Part shown: piece by piece, positions 6,846 to 14,340 of the stretch | Layout: each line of letters starts with the position of its first letter | Position numbering within the stretch: the stretch's first letter is position 1 | NCBI GenBank assembly: GCA_041580235.1 | Contig: JBFGEG010000023.1 | Location: 1 to 42,637 of the forward strand | Origin: JADFOJ01 sp041580235 | GTDB lineage: Bacteria > Planctomycetota > Phycisphaerae > Phycisphaerales > SM1A02 | Length of the DNA: 42,637 nucleotides | Reading direction: 5' to 3' | Made by a program: the position numbers and the translations under genes | The notes under the pieces: generated by a model | Seen by the model: the letters and a program-made list of their open reading frames with translations, nothing else | Databases searched by the model: none | Told to the model about the DNA's origin: nothing

Positions 6846-7847
6846 CTACATCTTCCAGACACTCACCGCCCACGTCAGCCCCCCGCCGAAGGCGACCAGC
6901 AGGACGTATTCTCCCGACCGGATCTTACCCGCACGCCACAACTGGTCGAGACAGAGCCCCACCGAGCCCGCCGAGCTGTTCCCGTAGCGGTCGATGTTGA
7001 TGTGCACCTTGTCGTCAGGAAGGCCCAGACGTTCCTTGGCCGACTCGATGATCCGGATGTTGGACTGGTGGCAGACAAACTGACTGATCTGATCGACAGT
7101 GAGTCCGGTGGCCTCGAGGGCCTCCTCGATGACCGAGCGGAACTTGGTGATTGCAAACTTGTAGATCTCACGCCCGTTCATACGAAGACAGCCGAGCTTG
7201 ATGGGGTTGTCGCGATCGTGCTCGGGAACCTCCTGGCAGCGGCGGGGCATGTACAGCGACTCCCACATCGACCCGTCGGCCTGCGTGGACTGGTAGATGC
7301 AGCCGACGCTCGGATCGTCGGTTCGGGTGAGCACCACCGAGCCGGCCGCGTCACCGAACAGGATGGACACGCTGCGCTCCGTGAAGTCGCAGACGGTGCT
7401 CATCGCATCGCAGCCGACCACGCCGATCGTCTTGTACTGGCCCGAACGCAGCAGGGCGTCGGCGACGTTGATGCCGTAGACGAAGCCCGAGCAGGCGGCC
7501 ACGAGGTCGAAGGCTCCGGCCGGCTGGGCGCCCAGCTCCCTGGAGACGCGACACGCCACGGAGGGGCAGGTCATCTCGGCCGTGACCGTGGCCACGATGA
7601 CCAGGTCCAGGTCGGAGGGCTTCATCCCGGCATCTTCCAGGGCACGGCGCAGCGCGTCACGAGACAGCGTGAAGGTGCCCTCGACCTTGGGATCGACCAC
7701 GCGGCGCTCCCGGATGCCCGTGCGCTGAACGATCCACTCGTCCGAGGTATCGACCATCTTTTCGAGGTCGGCGTTGGTGAGCACACCTTCGGGCGTGGCC
7801 GAGCCCACGCCCGCGATTCGGACTCCATGCTCGCCGCGTGTAGTCAT
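6846..7847 (-). CDS. fabH: beta-ketoacyl-ACP synthase III (FabH)
   Basis: A 333-residue enzyme that starts fatty acid synthesis by condensing acetyl-CoA (or another acyl-CoA primer) with malonyl-ACP. The Cys-His-Asn triad is complete: C119 in V-A-A-C-S-G-F, H260 in F-V-C-H-Q-S-N and N290 in Y-G-N-S-S-A-G. The N-terminal D-E-W-I-V-Q-R-T-G-I-R-E-R motif is typical. The ATG at 7847 overlaps the plsX stop by four bases (ATGA), showing translational coupling with plsX. Confidence 0.97.
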   Translation of the reverse strand: MTTRGEHGVRIAGVGSATPEGVLTNADLEKMVDTSDEWIVQRTGIRERRVVDPKVEGTFTLSRDALRRALEDAGMKPSDLDLVIVATVTAEMTCPSVACRVSRELGAQPAGAFDLVAACSGFVYGINVADALLRSGQYKTIGVVGCDAMSTVCDFTERSVSILFGDAAGSVVLTRTDDPSVGCIYQSTQADGSMWESLYMPRRCQEVPEHDRDNPIKLGCLRMNGREIYKFAITKFRSVIEEALEATGLTVDQISQFVCHQSNIRIIESAKERLGLPDDKVHINIDRYGNSSAGSVGLCLDQLWRAGKIRSGEYVLLVAFGGGLTWAVSVWKM

Positions 7848-8860
7848 GCGACGGCTTCTTGCATGGCGCCGAGGCGACGGGTGATGGCCTCGTTCACGCG
7901 GGATTCGAGGAAGAGCTTCGAGCGCATGATGGCGTTGGTGATCGTCCGCCCGACGCTCGATCCGTGGCTGATGAGGCAGACTCCGTTGACGCCGAGCAAC
8001 GGCGCCCCCCCGTACTCGTGGTAATCATGCTTGGAGTAGATGCGCTTGACGACCGGGTCGAGACGGGCCGCCAGCTCCGGATCGATCTCATAAACCTCGC
8101 GGGCCAGCGACTTGAAGATCCCCGCCGAGAGCCCCTCCGCCAGCTTCAGCATGACGTTGCCGACCACGCCGTCGGTGATCACGACATCGGCCCCGCCGTT
8201 GAAGACGGCGCGCCCCTCAATGTAGCCGATGAAGTCGAGAGAGGGCTCGGCCCGCAGCATGTCGCGGGCCTTCTTCATGTCCGCGGTTCCCTTCTGCTCC
8301 TCGCCCCCCACGTTCATCAGGGCCACCCGGGGCTTGCGGACGCTCTGGCCGAGCCCCGCATAGACCTCGCCCATCACGCCGTACTGGGCGAGGTGGTGCG
8401 GCTTGGGCTCCAGGTTGGCGCCGACGTCGATGAGGGTGACCGGCCCGCTGAAGGCAGGGATGGTGACCGCCACCCCGGGCCGGTGCACGCCGGGCAGGCG
8501 TCGAAGGTACATCTGGGCGGCGGTGACGAAGGCTCCGGTGTTGCCGGCGGAGATCATGGCGTCCAGCGGCTTGGCCGCCTTGCGGCCGGCCATCGTGGCC
8601 AGCATGACGATTGACGAGTCCTTCTTGGCCCGCACCGCCTCCACGGGCGACTCATCCATCGTGATGACCTCGCGGCAGGCCACGATGGTCAGACGCGGAT
8701 CGTCGATCTTGTGCTCGGCCAGATACCGCTCAATGACCGCCGCGTCGCCGACGAGGACGATCTCGTCGGTCGGGGCCAGCCGGTCGAGAGCGCCGATCGC
8801 ACCTTCAAGGATGGCGTCAGGGGCGTTGTCGCCGCCCATCACATCGAGGCCGATCCGCAT
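7844..8860 (-). CDS. plsX: phosphate acyltransferase PlsX
   Basis: A 338-residue peripheral enzyme that makes acyl-phosphate from acyl-ACP, the first committed step linking fatty acid synthesis to phospholipid (with PlsY). It opens with the family signature R-I-G-L-D-V-M-G-G-D-N-A-P and carries S-A-G-N-T-G-A and D-V-G-A-N mid-protein. Length is as expected. It lies three bases after rpmF and overlaps fabH by four, the classic rpmF-plsX-fabH order. Confidence 0.97.
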   Translation of the reverse strand: MRIGLDVMGGDNAPDAILEGAIGALDRLAPTDEIVLVGDAAVIERYLAEHKIDDPRLTIVACREVITMDESPVEAVRAKKDSSIVMLATMAGRKAAKPLDAMISAGNTGAFVTAAQMYLRRLPGVHRPGVAVTIPAFSGPVTLIDVGANLEPKPHHLAQYGVMGEVYAGLGQSVRKPRVALMNVGGEEQKGTADMKKARDMLRAEPSLDFIGYIEGRAVFNGGADVVITDGVVGNVMLKLAEGLSAGIFKSLAREVYEIDPELAARLDPVVKRIYSKHDYHEYGGAPLLGVNGVCLISHGSSVGRTITNAIMRSKLFLESRVNEAITRRLGAMQEAVA

Positions 8861-8863
8861 GGA

Positions 8864-9049
8864 TCACTCGCCCTCGCCGGTCTTGATCTGGAGGCCGGGC
8901 CGAACGTAGCCGCAGGAAGGGCAGGCCTGATGGGGCCGCTTGGCCGCCCCGCAGTTCGGACAGAGGACCGTGTTGGTCGGACGCAGCGCATGGTGCGACC
9001 GACGCTTACCCTTGCGGCTGGCCGATGTTCGGAAAGCCGGAACAGCCAT
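8864..9049 (-). CDS. rpmF: 50S ribosomal protein L32
   Basis: A 61-residue basic protein with the L32 N-terminus M-A-V-P followed by a Lys/Arg-rich stretch and H-H-A-L-R-P-T-N. The C-P-N-C ... C-P-S-C pairs form a zinc site, so this is the zinc-binding form. The AAGGA box eight bases before the ATG sets the start. It is the first gene of the fab transcript and lies behind a consensus-like promoter and a structured leader, so lipid synthesis is tied to ribosome production. Confidence 0.97.
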   Translation of the reverse strand: MAVPAFRTSASRKGKRRSHHALRPTNTVLCPNCGAAKRPHQACPSCGYVRPGLQIKTGEGE

Positions 9050-9077
9050 GACTCAATCCTTGTCTGAGAGCTGCTGA

Positions 9078-9141
9078 CGGCCCGTCCAGAGGGCCGAGGC
9101 GGCCCTTCCGGCGCCGATCGATCGACGCGCTCGGAAGGGCC
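9078..9141 (-). promoter_or_regulatory. two stem-loops in the rpmF 5' leader
   Basis: The outer hairpin pairs GGCCCTTCCG (9101-9110) with CGGAAGGGCC (9132-9141), ten perfect pairs, with a GCGC/GCGC pair continuing inside. A second hairpin pairs CGGCCC (9078-9083) with GGGCCG (9091-9096). The predicted transcription start at about 9140 puts the first stem at the very 5' end of the mRNA. No T-run follows either stem. They could regulate rpmF, protect the mRNA, or help end the upstream operon. Confidence 0.6.
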
Positions 9142-9146
9142 AGCGG

Positions 9147-9175
9147 ACTGTAAAACGCCCCCCAGTAAATGTCAA
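9147..9175 (-). promoter_or_regulatory. sigma70-type promoter for rpmF-plsX-fab
   Basis: On the minus strand a perfect TTGACA (9170-9175) is followed after exactly 17 bases by TACAGT (9147-9152). It is the best promoter match in the window. It lies 19 bases beyond the stop of the upstream operon and about 100 bases before rpmF. Confidence 0.8.
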
Positions 9176-9193
9176 GCAACGGATGTCGCCGGG

Positions 9194-10240
9194 CTAGCCG
9201 CCGGCGGACCTCACCAGGGCTTCCAGCCCTTCTCGCTTGTTCGTGGGGTCGATGAGCCACAGCCAGTCGTCGAACAGAAACTCCAGCCGGATGGCCAGCA
9301 GCGCGATGCGGCCCATCACCGTGTAGCCGAACCCCGCGCCGAACGTGATCATGAGGATCCAGATGCCGACCCTGGCCGTGTGACCCACGAAGCCCTTGTG
9401 CTCGAAGGAGAAGAAGAAGTAGACGAGGCACACGAGGACGCCGCCGACCAGGAACAGGTTTCGCAGCGACTCCCAGAAGTCGAAGGATCCGTTTTCGAAC
9501 ATGACCAGCGGCACGATGGCGTTGCGGATCTGGTTGAGGAAGTCCCCGTGCAGGTACGCCATGAGACGGAGCCCGCAGAAGACGCCGATGAAGAACGCCA
9601 GCGGCCAGCGCGAGATCCAGCCCCCCTTGGGCGCAAGCCTCCACAGCAGCATCACGCCCAGCACCAGCGGCACGATGTACCAGTAGTTCGCGTGCTCCTT
9701 CAGCCCGGGGATCGCCCACGACTGGATCCAGTCCGGCCAGATCTTGCCAAACAGGTTCGGCAGCAGGATCGAATGGAACGCAACCACCATCCAGTAGGCG
9801 GCGGACACGCCGACCACGGCTGCTTCGGCGATCTTGTACGCGGGATTGTCGCGCCACAGGAACGAGAAGATCGCCAGCGTGAACAGGGCCGCCAGCCAGA
9901 CGCCGATCGTCCGGGGGAGGCTCATCCCGTAGACGGTCTGGTTCGGATCGGCGGCCATCGCCGCCGCGTAGGTGTCCGGTGACGCGGGCTCGTGCCGTGT
10001 CCAGCTGATGCGAGTGTCCGGGGGATATGCCGCGAGCGACAGGTCAAAGGCCTCGGCTTCGTCGGAGTGCACGTCGATCCACCGGGACTCCTCCCCGGAC
10101 GCGGCGACGTTGACGAACTCCTGGGGCACGGCCTTGACGTACGCCTTGCCCATCCCGGTGCCGGTGGAGGCGCGGATGGCCAGGTACACCGCGGCGAGGA
10201 TGAAGATGATGGTCCAGACGAGCGTCTTACCCTGCATCAC
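9194..10240 (-). CDS. multi-pass membrane protein, unknown (last gene of the eight-gene operon)
   Basis: A 348-residue protein I cannot assign. It has an N-terminal membrane segment (about 7-23), an extramembrane region of some 85 residues (about 25-108) rich in acidic residues and W-T-R-H, then about six more hydrophobic segments (near 111-127, 140-160, 185-205, 215-230, 262-282 and 290-310). The C-terminus is soluble. W-P-D-W-I-Q-S-W-A-I-P-G-L-K-E-H is a Trp-rich loop between segments. Its start overlaps the stop of the previous gene by four bases (ATGA), so it is made together with the 316-residue protein. It is probably part of a membrane complex with its operon partners. No transporter or enzyme motif is visible. 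Confidence 0.85.
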   Translation of the reverse strand: MMQGKTLVWTIIFILAAVYLAIRASTGTGMGKAYVKAVPQEFVNVAASGEESRWIDVHSDEAEAFDLSLAAYPPDTRISWTRHEPASPDTYAAAMAADPNQTVYGMSLPRTIGVWLAALFTLAIFSFLWRDNPAYKIAEAAVVGVSAAYWMVVAFHSILLPNLFGKIWPDWIQSWAIPGLKEHANYWYIVPLVLGVMLLWRLAPKGGWISRWPLAFFIGVFCGLRLMAYLHGDFLNQIRNAIVPLVMFENGSFDFWESLRNLFLVGGVLVCLVYFFFSFEHKGFVGHTARVGIWILMITFGAGFGYTVMGRIALLAIRLEFLFDDWLWLIDPTNKREGLEALVRSAGG

Positions 10241-11187
10241 GCGGTCCCCCGCCGCTTCTCGGCAAAGTAGATCATGTTGGCGACGACGATCAGCACGATG
10301 ATGAGCACGTGGGCGATGAGCTGCGGCCCCATCCGCAGCATGCCCTTGAGGTACTTGCGTGGCACCTCCATGCCCTCCGCGGTGAAGTACTTGTCGTTGA
10401 CGAGCTTCTCATACTCGGCCGCCCCCTTGATCGCCCCCAGCAGGCCCGGCAGCTGCTCGGGGATGTACGGGTAGAGCAGCGGCGACATGACGCCCGTGCA
10501 CCCGGCCACGAGGCGGATGCTCTCCGGATAGGGCGTCACCGCGAAGAGCACCCACTCCTTGGTCCCCGCGTACCCGGCCGAGACGTTGACGATGAGATCG
10601 ATCTGCTGGATGTTCTCGACGTCCTGCATCATCGGAATGTCGCGGACCGAGGTGCCGTACTGGTCGGTGTTGAAGAGCTCCTTGAGGTTGCTGACGATGA
10701 CCTTGATGACGCCTTCCTGCCCGGACTTGTAGCCGAGGTTGACGTAGTCCACGCCGTACTCATAGTGCGGGAACTCGGTCTTGAGCACGTTCTCGATGGA
10801 GTCGTCGATCATCTGGGGACCGACCGGTGAGAAGATCGTCATGTAATAGAGCTTGAGCCCCTTCTTGGCGCAGTGGAACGTGAACGCCGTCGCCATGGGC
10901 TGAAGCTCACCCTCACTGGCCGGGTCGTAGTCCCAGGCCATGAGCACCTTGTCGCCGGGCTCGAGGGCCTCGATCTCGTCGAAGACCGCCTTGGCGAGAC
11001 CGGTGGGCTTCTCCGGGAACGTGAGCTGGCCGAGGATGGGGATCGCCACCGCCAGGAACATGAGCAGGAAGATCCAGCGGCGATCGAGCGTCGTGAGGAC
11101 GCGGTACACGGTCGGCGAACGGTGGATCAGCACGCCCAGTAGGGCGAGCAGGATCATGAAGAGCAGAAACCACAACCACATGCCCAT
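10237..11187 (-). CDS. membrane-anchored protein with a large soluble domain, unknown
   Basis: A 316-residue protein with two N-terminal membrane segments (about 3-22 and 38-54), one C-terminal segment (about 289-308) and roughly 230 soluble residues between. The soluble part begins A-V-F-D-E-I-E-A-L-E-P-G-D-K-V-L-M-A-W-D-Y and contains G-V-D-Y-V-N-L-G-Y-K-S-G-Q-E and D-L-I-V-N-V-S-A-G-Y-A-G. Alternating strands and helices suggest a Rossmann-like fold, but I recognise no catalytic motif and the family is unknown to me. It starts three bases after the previous gene and overlaps the next by four. The side of the membrane on which the soluble domain lies cannot be judged from the sequence. Confidence 0.85.
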   Translation of the reverse strand: MGMWLWFLLFMILLALLGVLIHRSPTVYRVLTTLDRRWIFLLMFLAVAIPILGQLTFPEKPTGLAKAVFDEIEALEPGDKVLMAWDYDPASEGELQPMATAFTFHCAKKGLKLYYMTIFSPVGPQMIDDSIENVLKTEFPHYEYGVDYVNLGYKSGQEGVIKVIVSNLKELFNTDQYGTSVRDIPMMQDVENIQQIDLIVNVSAGYAGTKEWVLFAVTPYPESIRLVAGCTGVMSPLLYPYIPEQLPGLLGAIKGAAEYEKLVNDKYFTAEGMEVPRKYLKGMLRMGPQLIAHVLIIVLIVVANMIYFAEKRRGTA

Positions 11188-11190
11188 GGC

Positions 11191-11895
11191 TTACTCCTCT
11201 CCCGACCCGAGGTAGGACCGATCGACGCCGAGGATCACCTTCATCGAGGTGGACGCAATGCCCAGTGCGATGCCGATCACGATCGCGCGGCTGCCGGCCG
11301 TGTTGAAGACCTGCATGATGTAGACGGTGAGGTTCTCGATTCGCAGCCCGCGCAGGGGGCCGTCGTCGGCGATCCAGTCCGTCAGCCACACGCCGGCGAA
11401 GGTGCGGCCCAGCAGGATGATGAAGGCCGTGCCCAGCAGCAGGATCGCCTCCACGTTCTTGGCCCGGAAGGCCCGGAACGCCGCGGAGGCGATGTAGAAC
11501 GCGAGCATGGCGAACATCGTCGCCGTCAGCGGCTTGAACGCGTACTCATAGAGCCACCAGAACGGGCTGCCGACCTCGTTGTAGACGCCCGACCACGAGT
11601 GGTCCGGATACTGCGTGTTGGGATGAACGCCGATCTTGCCCAGCCCGACGAAAAGGGTGGCGAGGAAGCAGAACAGCAGGATGACGGAGTAGCCCCAGCC
11701 CTTGGTTTTGTCGGAGACCTTGCGGAGGTGGATCTTGAGGATGTTGCCTCCGCCCAGAATGAAGGCGATGCCCGCCAGGATGTCGAACCAGATCGACGTG
11801 TCCTCACCCCACCCCTGGGTGCGGGGGATGAAGTAGGACACGATCATCACGATGCCCGCGGTCGCCGTCAGCCAGAGCGGTATGAGTCGTTTCAT
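11191..11895 (-). CDS. polytopic membrane protein, unknown
   Basis: A 234-residue, strongly hydrophobic protein with about six membrane segments (near 5-21, 36-50, 68-88, 124-145, 150-168 and 198-217). A loop of about 35 residues after the third segment is rich in Trp, Tyr, Pro and His (H-P-N-T-Q-Y-P-D-H-S-W-S-G-V-Y-N). The short C-terminus ends S-Y-L-G-S-G-E-E. I see no known transporter, channel or enzyme signature. Its neighbours on both sides are also membrane proteins, with spacings of 12 and 3 bases, so it is probably an integral subunit of the same complex. Confidence 0.83.
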   Translation of the reverse strand: MKRLIPLWLTATAGIVMIVSYFIPRTQGWGEDTSIWFDILAGIAFILGGGNILKIHLRKVSDKTKGWGYSVILLFCFLATLFVGLGKIGVHPNTQYPDHSWSGVYNEVGSPFWWLYEYAFKPLTATMFAMLAFYIASAAFRAFRAKNVEAILLLGTAFIILLGRTFAGVWLTDWIADDGPLRGLRIENLTVYIMQVFNTAGSRAIVIGIALGIASTSMKVILGVDRSYLGSGEE

Positions 11896-11907
11896 CCGCG
11901 GGATTCC

Positions 11908-13206
11908 TCAGGTGAGCATGCGATCTTTGAAGAACTCCACCGCGGCCTGCAGCAACCGGCCGCACGACGAGTCCGGTGAGTTGGCCAGAATGATGGTGGC
12001 GAGCGTGAAGGCTCCGACGCCGCCGACGAGTCCGCCGGCGACGATCACCTTGCCGACGTCCTGGCCCTTGAGGCTGCCGAGCTCCTCGGGCGATCCCGTG
12101 AGGTACGCCGAGGCGGCGAAGAACTCCTCACCGATGAGCGTGTAGTCGCAGGCGGCCACGAAGAACGGAAGCTGCGCCGGCATCGCCGTGCCGGCGACCT
12201 GGATGGCCCCGATCGAGTTGCCGGTCTCGGCCAGGATGAGCGACTCCGCGAAGAACGCGCCCATGTAGAAGCAGGCAGCGGGCTTCTCACGCACCATCAT
12301 CCCCTGCACGTACGCGACGTAGCCGAACTGCTCGTCGGTGACGTAGTAGACGAGGTCGTCGTTGTAGGCGTCAGGCCGGCCCGCCTCGAGAAACGAGTTG
12401 TGCACGGTCTCGCGGGCGGCCGTCATTACCAGCGATCGCGACGTCGGCACCTCGATCTTCGCATCGTAATTCGCCGCCGTCTTCGACACGCGGGCCAGGA
12501 TGTTGATGCCGGCGATCGTCTGGATGTCGTTCATGTCCAGGATGCCCGGGATGTACAGGACCGAGCGGCCCATCTCCGTGGCTCGACCCACGGCCTCGTC
12601 CACCGCCTCCAGACCGGCGATCTTGCGGACCTTCAGGGGCTTGCCCCGCTTGGCGAGGCCGATGAACATCACCACCGAGCCGCAGAAGATGAGGGTGGTC
12701 AGCACGAACCACCCTCGATAACCGTCAAACCACTCCATCACGGGCGAGATCGGCGTGGCCGTGACCGCGGGCGCGCTTCGGGTGCCATCCTTGCCGACGG
12801 CGACCACCCGGAAGATGTAGCCCAGACGGAAGTGCTTGTCACCACTGGCGAGCAGCGCCTTCAGGTCGACCTGATCGCCGAAGTCACTCTCCAGCTTGAG
12901 CACGTCGAGGTCACGGGTGAGCTCGATCACCGTGTCGGCGCCGGTCCCGGCGGGGACGACGTCGGTGATCTGGAACACCGGTTCGACGATCAGATCGCCG
13001 ACCCGCCCGATGGCCTTGGATATCTCGTAGAACTCGACCTCGGATGCGTCATCCGGCGAGAGCTCCCACCTCAGGTCGATGCGAGTGCCGTTGTCCCAAC
13101 GCTCGTGATCGACGGCGGTCAGGTTCGAGGGCGGGACCGGCTGGGCGACCGCGGCGCCGGTGGCCAGGAGCATCGCAAGCCGCGAGCCCGTCAGGAGAAT
13201 CTTCAT
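11908..13206 (-). CDS. DUF6754-type membrane protein with N-terminal fibronectin-III-like domain
   Basis: A 432-residue protein with a cleavable-looking signal peptide ending A-V-A-Q (residue 22). A beta-rich domain (about 25-150) opens P-P-S-N-L-T-A and resembles fibronectin type III. One membrane segment follows (about 165-184). The large second half has a conserved-looking core (M-N-D-I-Q-T-I-A-G-I-N-I-L; R-S-L-V-M-T-A-A-R-E-T-V; G-N-S-I-G-A-I-Q-V-A-G-T-A-M-P-A-Q-L-P-F-F-V) and a second hydrophobic stretch near 388-408. I believe the second half is the domain catalogued as DUF6754, from memory only, and its function is unknown. The topology suggests an external sensing domain joined to a cytoplasmic one. 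It starts six bases after the previous gene, with AAGG upstream. Confidence 0.8.
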   Translation of the reverse strand: MKILLTGSRLAMLLATGAAVAQPVPPSNLTAVDHERWDNGTRIDLRWELSPDDASEVEFYEISKAIGRVGDLIVEPVFQITDVVPAGTGADTVIELTRDLDVLKLESDFGDQVDLKALLASGDKHFRLGYIFRVVAVGKDGTRSAPAVTATPISPVMEWFDGYRGWFVLTTLIFCGSVVMFIGLAKRGKPLKVRKIAGLEAVDEAVGRATEMGRSVLYIPGILDMNDIQTIAGINILARVSKTAANYDAKIEVPTSRSLVMTAARETVHNSFLEAGRPDAYNDDLVYYVTDEQFGYVAYVQGMMVREKPAACFYMGAFFAESLILAETGNSIGAIQVAGTAMPAQLPFFVAACDYTLIGEEFFAASAYLTGSPEELGSLKGQDVGKVIVAGGLVGGVGAFTLATIILANSPDSSCGRLLQAAVEFFKDRMLT

Positions 13207-13212
13207 GCGCGG

Positions 13213-14340
13213 TTACCCTTCGATGAGCTCCACGTTGGCCCGCGGAATGATGACACTTTCGCCGGAATCGAGCTTCACTTCAAGCACGCGGGCCTTCGAG
13301 CCCGATTCGAGGGTCTGCGGCTCCGGCGGCAGGTCGGCGACCGACCCGATGAGGCCGAAGTAGGGGTCCCGGATGATCCGAACCGGCCGTCCCGGCGTGA
13401 GTTGGCCGTCGGGCGGGGCCGATGGCGCCGCCCGCGACTTCGCCTCCTCGGTCAAGGGAATGAGGATCTCCGGCCGCATCACCCCGGCCCGGATCTGGGT
13501 GGCCCCGTTCACCGACGCGTCGGCGCCCTCGCGGGAGGCGAGCAGCTTGAAGGTCCGCTCGGCCATGGCGATCTCACCGAATCCCTCGGTGATGATCAGG
13601 GTGATGCCGGCCTCCTCGGAGCCCGTGATGGCCACGCCAAGGTCGTAGCCCAGGACGTCACGCAGGTCCTCGTCGTCCATGCCGCCGGAGACGACCGCCG
13701 CCGCCCCGATCGCACGCGCCCGCTCGATCGCCGCGTCGGTCATCCTCGCCCCGCCCACAATCACACAGTCCTTCATGACGGGCTTGATGAGGTCGGCGGT
13801 CAGCTCCTGAGTGTGGCTGGCGCACGCCATCACGATCCGCCCGTAGGCCTCGCCCCCGATGCCGAAGATGCCCTGGATGAAGCTGACTTCGGCCTCGATC
13901 TCAACACCCTCGTTGGGCATGACCTTGGCCACCCGCCCGCTCAGGTAGGCCTGCACCTGCACCGGCTCCGGCTCGCCGCGGATCATGATCTGCCCGGTCA
14001 CGGAGGAGATCGTCTCCAGCGTCCCGGCGACCTTTGCCTTGCAGGTGTTCTTGAAGAGGCCGAAGATGCCCCGGGTCCGCGCGATCGGGTCGCCCTCCTC
14101 GATCGGGTCGCCCACCTTGGCCAGCATGCACTCCGGCACGTCGGCGGGTGGCAAAGCCAGGAGGTTCGCGATGTTCATCGGGTTCACGTCGCCGGGCATG
14201 AACGTCTCGGCCACGATGTCGAGGGCGTTGACGGTGTCGCCGGACTTGACGAGCACCTCACCGGGGATCGGCAGCAGCCGGCGCACGCGGTGCGTCGTTC
14301 GGCTGCTGACGGTCAGTCCTGGGGTGTACGCGGTGGCCAC
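13213..14340 (-). CDS. barrel-sandwich/KOW-like protein, unknown, next to the ASKHA gene
   Basis: A 375-residue soluble protein I do not recognise. The N-terminus (L-P-I-P-G-E-V-L-V-K-S-G-D-T-V) reads like a barrel-sandwich or lipoyl-type fold without the modified Lys. A second such pattern follows near 105-150 (A-G-T-L-E-T-I-S-S-V-T-G-Q-I; L-S-G-R-V-A-K-V-M). The middle (about 190-265) has alternating strands and helices (V-I-V-G-G-A-R-M-T-D; A-A-A-V-V-S-G-G). The C-terminus (about 315-375) has a KOW/SH3-like pattern (P-G-R-P-V-R-I-I; Y-F-G-L-I-G-S-V). It starts at a GTG that shares one base with the stop of the ATPase gene (TAGTG), so the two are probably made in balance and may bind each other. 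Confidence 0.85.
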   Translation of the reverse strand: MATAYTPGLTVSSRTTHRVRRLLPIPGEVLVKSGDTVNALDIVAETFMPGDVNPMNIANLLALPPADVPECMLAKVGDPIEEGDPIARTRGIFGLFKNTCKAKVAGTLETISSVTGQIMIRGEPEPVQVQAYLSGRVAKVMPNEGVEIEAEVSFIQGIFGIGGEAYGRIVMACASHTQELTADLIKPVMKDCVIVGGARMTDAAIERARAIGAAAVVSGGMDDEDLRDVLGYDLGVAITGSEEAGITLIITEGFGEIAMAERTFKLLASREGADASVNGATQIRAGVMRPEILIPLTEEAKSRAAPSAPPDGQLTPGRPVRIIRDPYFGLIGSVADLPPEPQTLESGSKARVLEVKLDSGESVIIPRANVELIEG

